Of a DNA stretch of 7,728 nt, positions 6,322 through 7,728 are shown piece by piece; position 1 is the first letter of the stretch, and the number at the start of each line of letters is the position of its first letter. The DNA is from an uncultured Candidatus Saccharibacteria bacterium. Lineage in GTDB: Bacteria; Patescibacteriota; Saccharimonadia; Saccharimonadales; Saccharimonadaceae. Both the position numbers and the translations under genes were made by a program. The stretch covers positions 1-7,728 of the forward strand of contig CAMXZF010000028.1 in NCBI GenBank assembly GCA_947253405.1, given 5' to 3'. Below the pieces are notes generated by a model. It saw only the letters and a program-made list of their open reading frames with translations. It had not been told where the DNA came from and ran no database searches.

Positions 6322-7611
6322 ATGATTGGTAAATTTAAATATAGTGTCGCTATTGCTGGAGCATCGCTTCTAGCGTTAGCGCCAACTTTGACATATGCTT
6401 GGGGGCCGCAAAGACAAACTTTTACAGAGCAAAGTCCAGCTCCATACGTGACATTTAACTCTATTACAGACGATAAATGGTTTGGCGACGAGCGTAATTT
6501 TTCGCGTGTACGAGAGCTTGGCGTGATACAAGGACTTACTAATGGCTGGAGTGATGAAGTTAAAGATATTAGTCCAGACAAAACCTACGAGATGGTCGTA
6601 AGGGTTCACAACAATGCTGCGGAAAATGTTTCCAACAATATTGCGCGCAACACTAGGGTGATGGTTAATTTACCAGTAAACCCAAAAGCACACGGCACAG
6701 CCTATGAGGTTAATAGTTATATTACGGCTGATAACGCTACGCCAAACAAAATATTCGATAACATAGTTTTACGTGGCGCTAAAGAGTTTTATATAAAAAC
6801 AATTAGTCAAAAATATTATAACAATACTAGCATTCCGGGTTACGATCAAATAACGGGCAATGTTAGTGGTCTTCCTGATTTTAAAGGTGGCCTTTCTAGT
6901 CTTAAGGGCTATGATTTAAACTACCAAGAGCTATATAGTTCTAAGGGTAAGGGTACTTTAATTGGTTTTGACAAAATGGATGGCAATATACCAGGTTGCT
7001 ATAAATACTCTGGGCTTGTTCATATAGTATTTAAGCCAGTGTTTAAAGAAGACACAACTCCACCGCCAGTAGTTAAGAAGACTCCAAAATATGATGTGAT
7101 TAAATCTGTCGATAAAAAGGAAGCTAAGGCTGGCGATACTATTAACTACACCATAACAGTTGTCAATAATGGTGAGATTGACTTAACTAATATTAAATTA
7201 ACTGATAAGCTACCAGCTTTCTATAGTAAAGTTAGTCAAAAGAATGTAGCGCCTAATAATGTTAAAGTTAAGGGTACCTTTGATAAGGGTGATGTTGTTA
7301 TCGATAAATTAGCCCCTGGTCAAAAAGTGAATATAAAGATTAGCTATAAGTTAAAGGATAAGAAATCCTTTAAATGTGGCGCTAATGATATTACTAACGT
7401 AGTTACTAGTACTACTGACCAGACAAAAGGTGAAACTAATAACGACAACAATAAAGCTACTACTAAGGTTAACGGTGTTTGTGCTGGCGTGCCACAAGCC
7501 GGCTCTGGATCTATGTCTGCTCTCTTAAGCCTCGGACTTTTCCTTGGCGCTTCCACTCTAGCAATTGTATTGATTGCAATGGGTCGAAATGAGTTAGCAG
7601 ATAAGTCCTAA
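6322..7611 (+). CDS. Secreted DUF11-domain surface protein with C-terminal membrane anchor
   Basis: A 429-residue exported protein. Residues 1-26 are a classic signal peptide (MIGKFKYS, hydrophobic core, cut after TYA-26). Residues about 27-243 form an N-terminal domain with GDERNF (55-60), VHNNAAEN (95-102), NTRV (110-113), ITADNATP (134-141) and GFDKMDGNIPGCYKYSG (215-231). I know this motif set from saccharibacterial surface proteins. A short TTPPP linker leads to a DUF11-type beta-sandwich at about 256-385, recognisable by AGDTINYTITVVNNG, LTDKLP and LAPGQ. Cys352 and Cys387 flank its end and might form a disulphide. VPQAG at 390-394 followed by a hydrophobic helix (about 399-420) and a short polar tail resembles a sortase sorting signal but does not match LPXTG, so it may simply be a membrane anchor. 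The likely role is a cell-surface structural or adhesive protein; no catalytic motif is seen. An in-frame GTG at 6313 is an alternative start. Translation ends with a double stop (TAATAA). A hairpin separates it from the upstream operon, so it may be partly independently transcribed. Confidence 0.93.
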   Translation: MIGKFKYSVAIAGASLLALAPTLTYAWGPQRQTFTEQSPAPYVTFNSITDDKWFGDERNFSRVRELGVIQGLTNGWSDEVKDISPDKTYEMVVRVHNNAAENVSNNIARNTRVMVNLPVNPKAHGTAYEVNSYITADNATPNKIFDNIVLRGAKEFYIKTISQKYYNNTSIPGYDQITGNVSGLPDFKGGLSSLKGYDLNYQELYSSKGKGTLIGFDKMDGNIPGCYKYSGLVHIVFKPVFKEDTTPPPVVKKTPKYDVIKSVDKKEAKAGDTINYTITVVNNGEIDLTNIKLTDKLPAFYSKVSQKNVAPNNVKVKGTFDKGDVVIDKLAPGQKVNIKISYKLKDKKSFKCGANDITNVVTSTTDQTKGETNNDNNKATTKVNGVCAGVPQAGSGSMSALLSLGLFLGASTLAIVLIAMGRNELADKS

Positions 7612-7632
7612 TAACTTATAATTGAGTTATTA
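7609..7632 (+). other. AT-rich inverted repeat spanning the stop codon
   Basis: TAATAACT (7609-7616) pairs perfectly with AGTTATTA (7625-7632) around an 8-base loop, and the arm includes the double stop of the surface-protein gene. The stem is nearly all A-T, and A residues rather than T follow it, so it is not a terminator on its own. It could protect the 3' end or be chance in AT-rich sequence. Confidence 0.35.
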
Positions 7633-7676
7633 AAAGACTGAAATAAAATTCAAAATTATAAAAATATAAACAAAAT

Positions 7677-7708
7677 AGCCCTCTATTATTAAAAAGAGGG
7701 CTTTTGTT
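7677..7708 (+). terminator. Rho-independent terminator
   Basis: GCCCTCT (7678-7684) pairs with AGAGGGC (7695-7701), extended by an A-T pair (7677/7702), with a 10-base loop. A T-rich run (TTTTGTT) follows directly. It lies about 65 bases after the last stop codon and ends transcription of the group. The 3' region 7612-7676 is very AT-rich with no gene. Confidence 0.88.
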
Positions 7709-7709
7709 A

Positions 7710-7715
7710 TTGACA
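7710..7715 (+). promoter_or_regulatory. Consensus -35 box at the window edge
   Basis: TTGACA matches the -35 consensus perfectly and lies immediately after the terminator. The matching -10 would fall at about 7733, beyond the window, so the promoter cannot be confirmed. It suggests a new transcription unit starts just downstream. Confidence 0.3.
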
Positions 7716-7728
7716 GGTGATACAGTAA

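Noticed and set aside
6261..6609. Overlapping minus-strand open frames at the start of the surface-protein gene
   Set aside because: They are covered by a clear signal peptide and known-type domain on the plus strand, with no promoter or ribosome site on the minus strand.

Overview
The window looks like a piece of an AT-rich Patescibacteria (CPR) genome, most likely Candidatus Saccharibacteria (TM7). The strongest clue is the last gene. It encodes a secreted surface protein with a signal peptide, an N-terminal domain carrying GDERNF, HNNA, ADNA and IPGCYKYSG motifs, a DUF11-type domain and a C-terminal membrane segment. I associate this architecture with saccharibacterial surface proteins. 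The standard bacterial code fits: all four genes read through in full and stop at TAA, with no need to recode TGA as in Gracilibacteria or Absconditabacteria. The taxon is inferred from recognition of protein architecture; no rRNA or other marker gene is present.

Layout: all four genes are on the plus strand. Bases 1-145 are a non-coding leader with a good sigma70-type promoter (70-99). Bases 146-478 encode a small helical acidic/basic protein. Two very large paralogous membrane proteins follow, at 490-3270 (926 aa) and 3301-6237 (978 aa). The first three genes are separated by only 11 and 30 bases and almost certainly form one transcript. A 75-84 base gap with an imperfect hairpin separates them from the DUF11 surface protein (6322-7611). 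A Rho-independent terminator closes the group at 7677-7708, and a consensus -35 box of a next promoter sits at the window edge.

The centre of interest is the paralogous pair. Both begin MNKS, have long charged, helical, presumably cytoplasmic N-terminal halves, and share a domain that aligns without gaps over at least 85 residues (39 identities counted by hand; core KQKNKDAL...IDSCMRNN). They share a second block just before the membrane (RxYG...DSA..H..MR.N). Each then crosses the membrane and ends in a low-complexity, repeat-based outer segment and a related tail ending in W-G. The membrane anchors and outer repeats differ. Protein 1 has one signal-peptide-like segment, a Cys-containing ectodomain and a (TPP)n stalk. 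Protein 2 has a Gly/Ala-rich hydrophobic hairpin, a second transmembrane helix and five 18-residue ANQQP repeats.

Working hypothesis (inference): the operon builds an envelope-spanning structure with a cytoplasmic coiled-coil body and extended outer stalks, expressed next to a surface DUF11 protein. It could serve surface attachment or host contact in an episymbiont. No enzyme, nuclease, secretion ATPase or mobile-element gene is visible, so the biochemical function is unknown.
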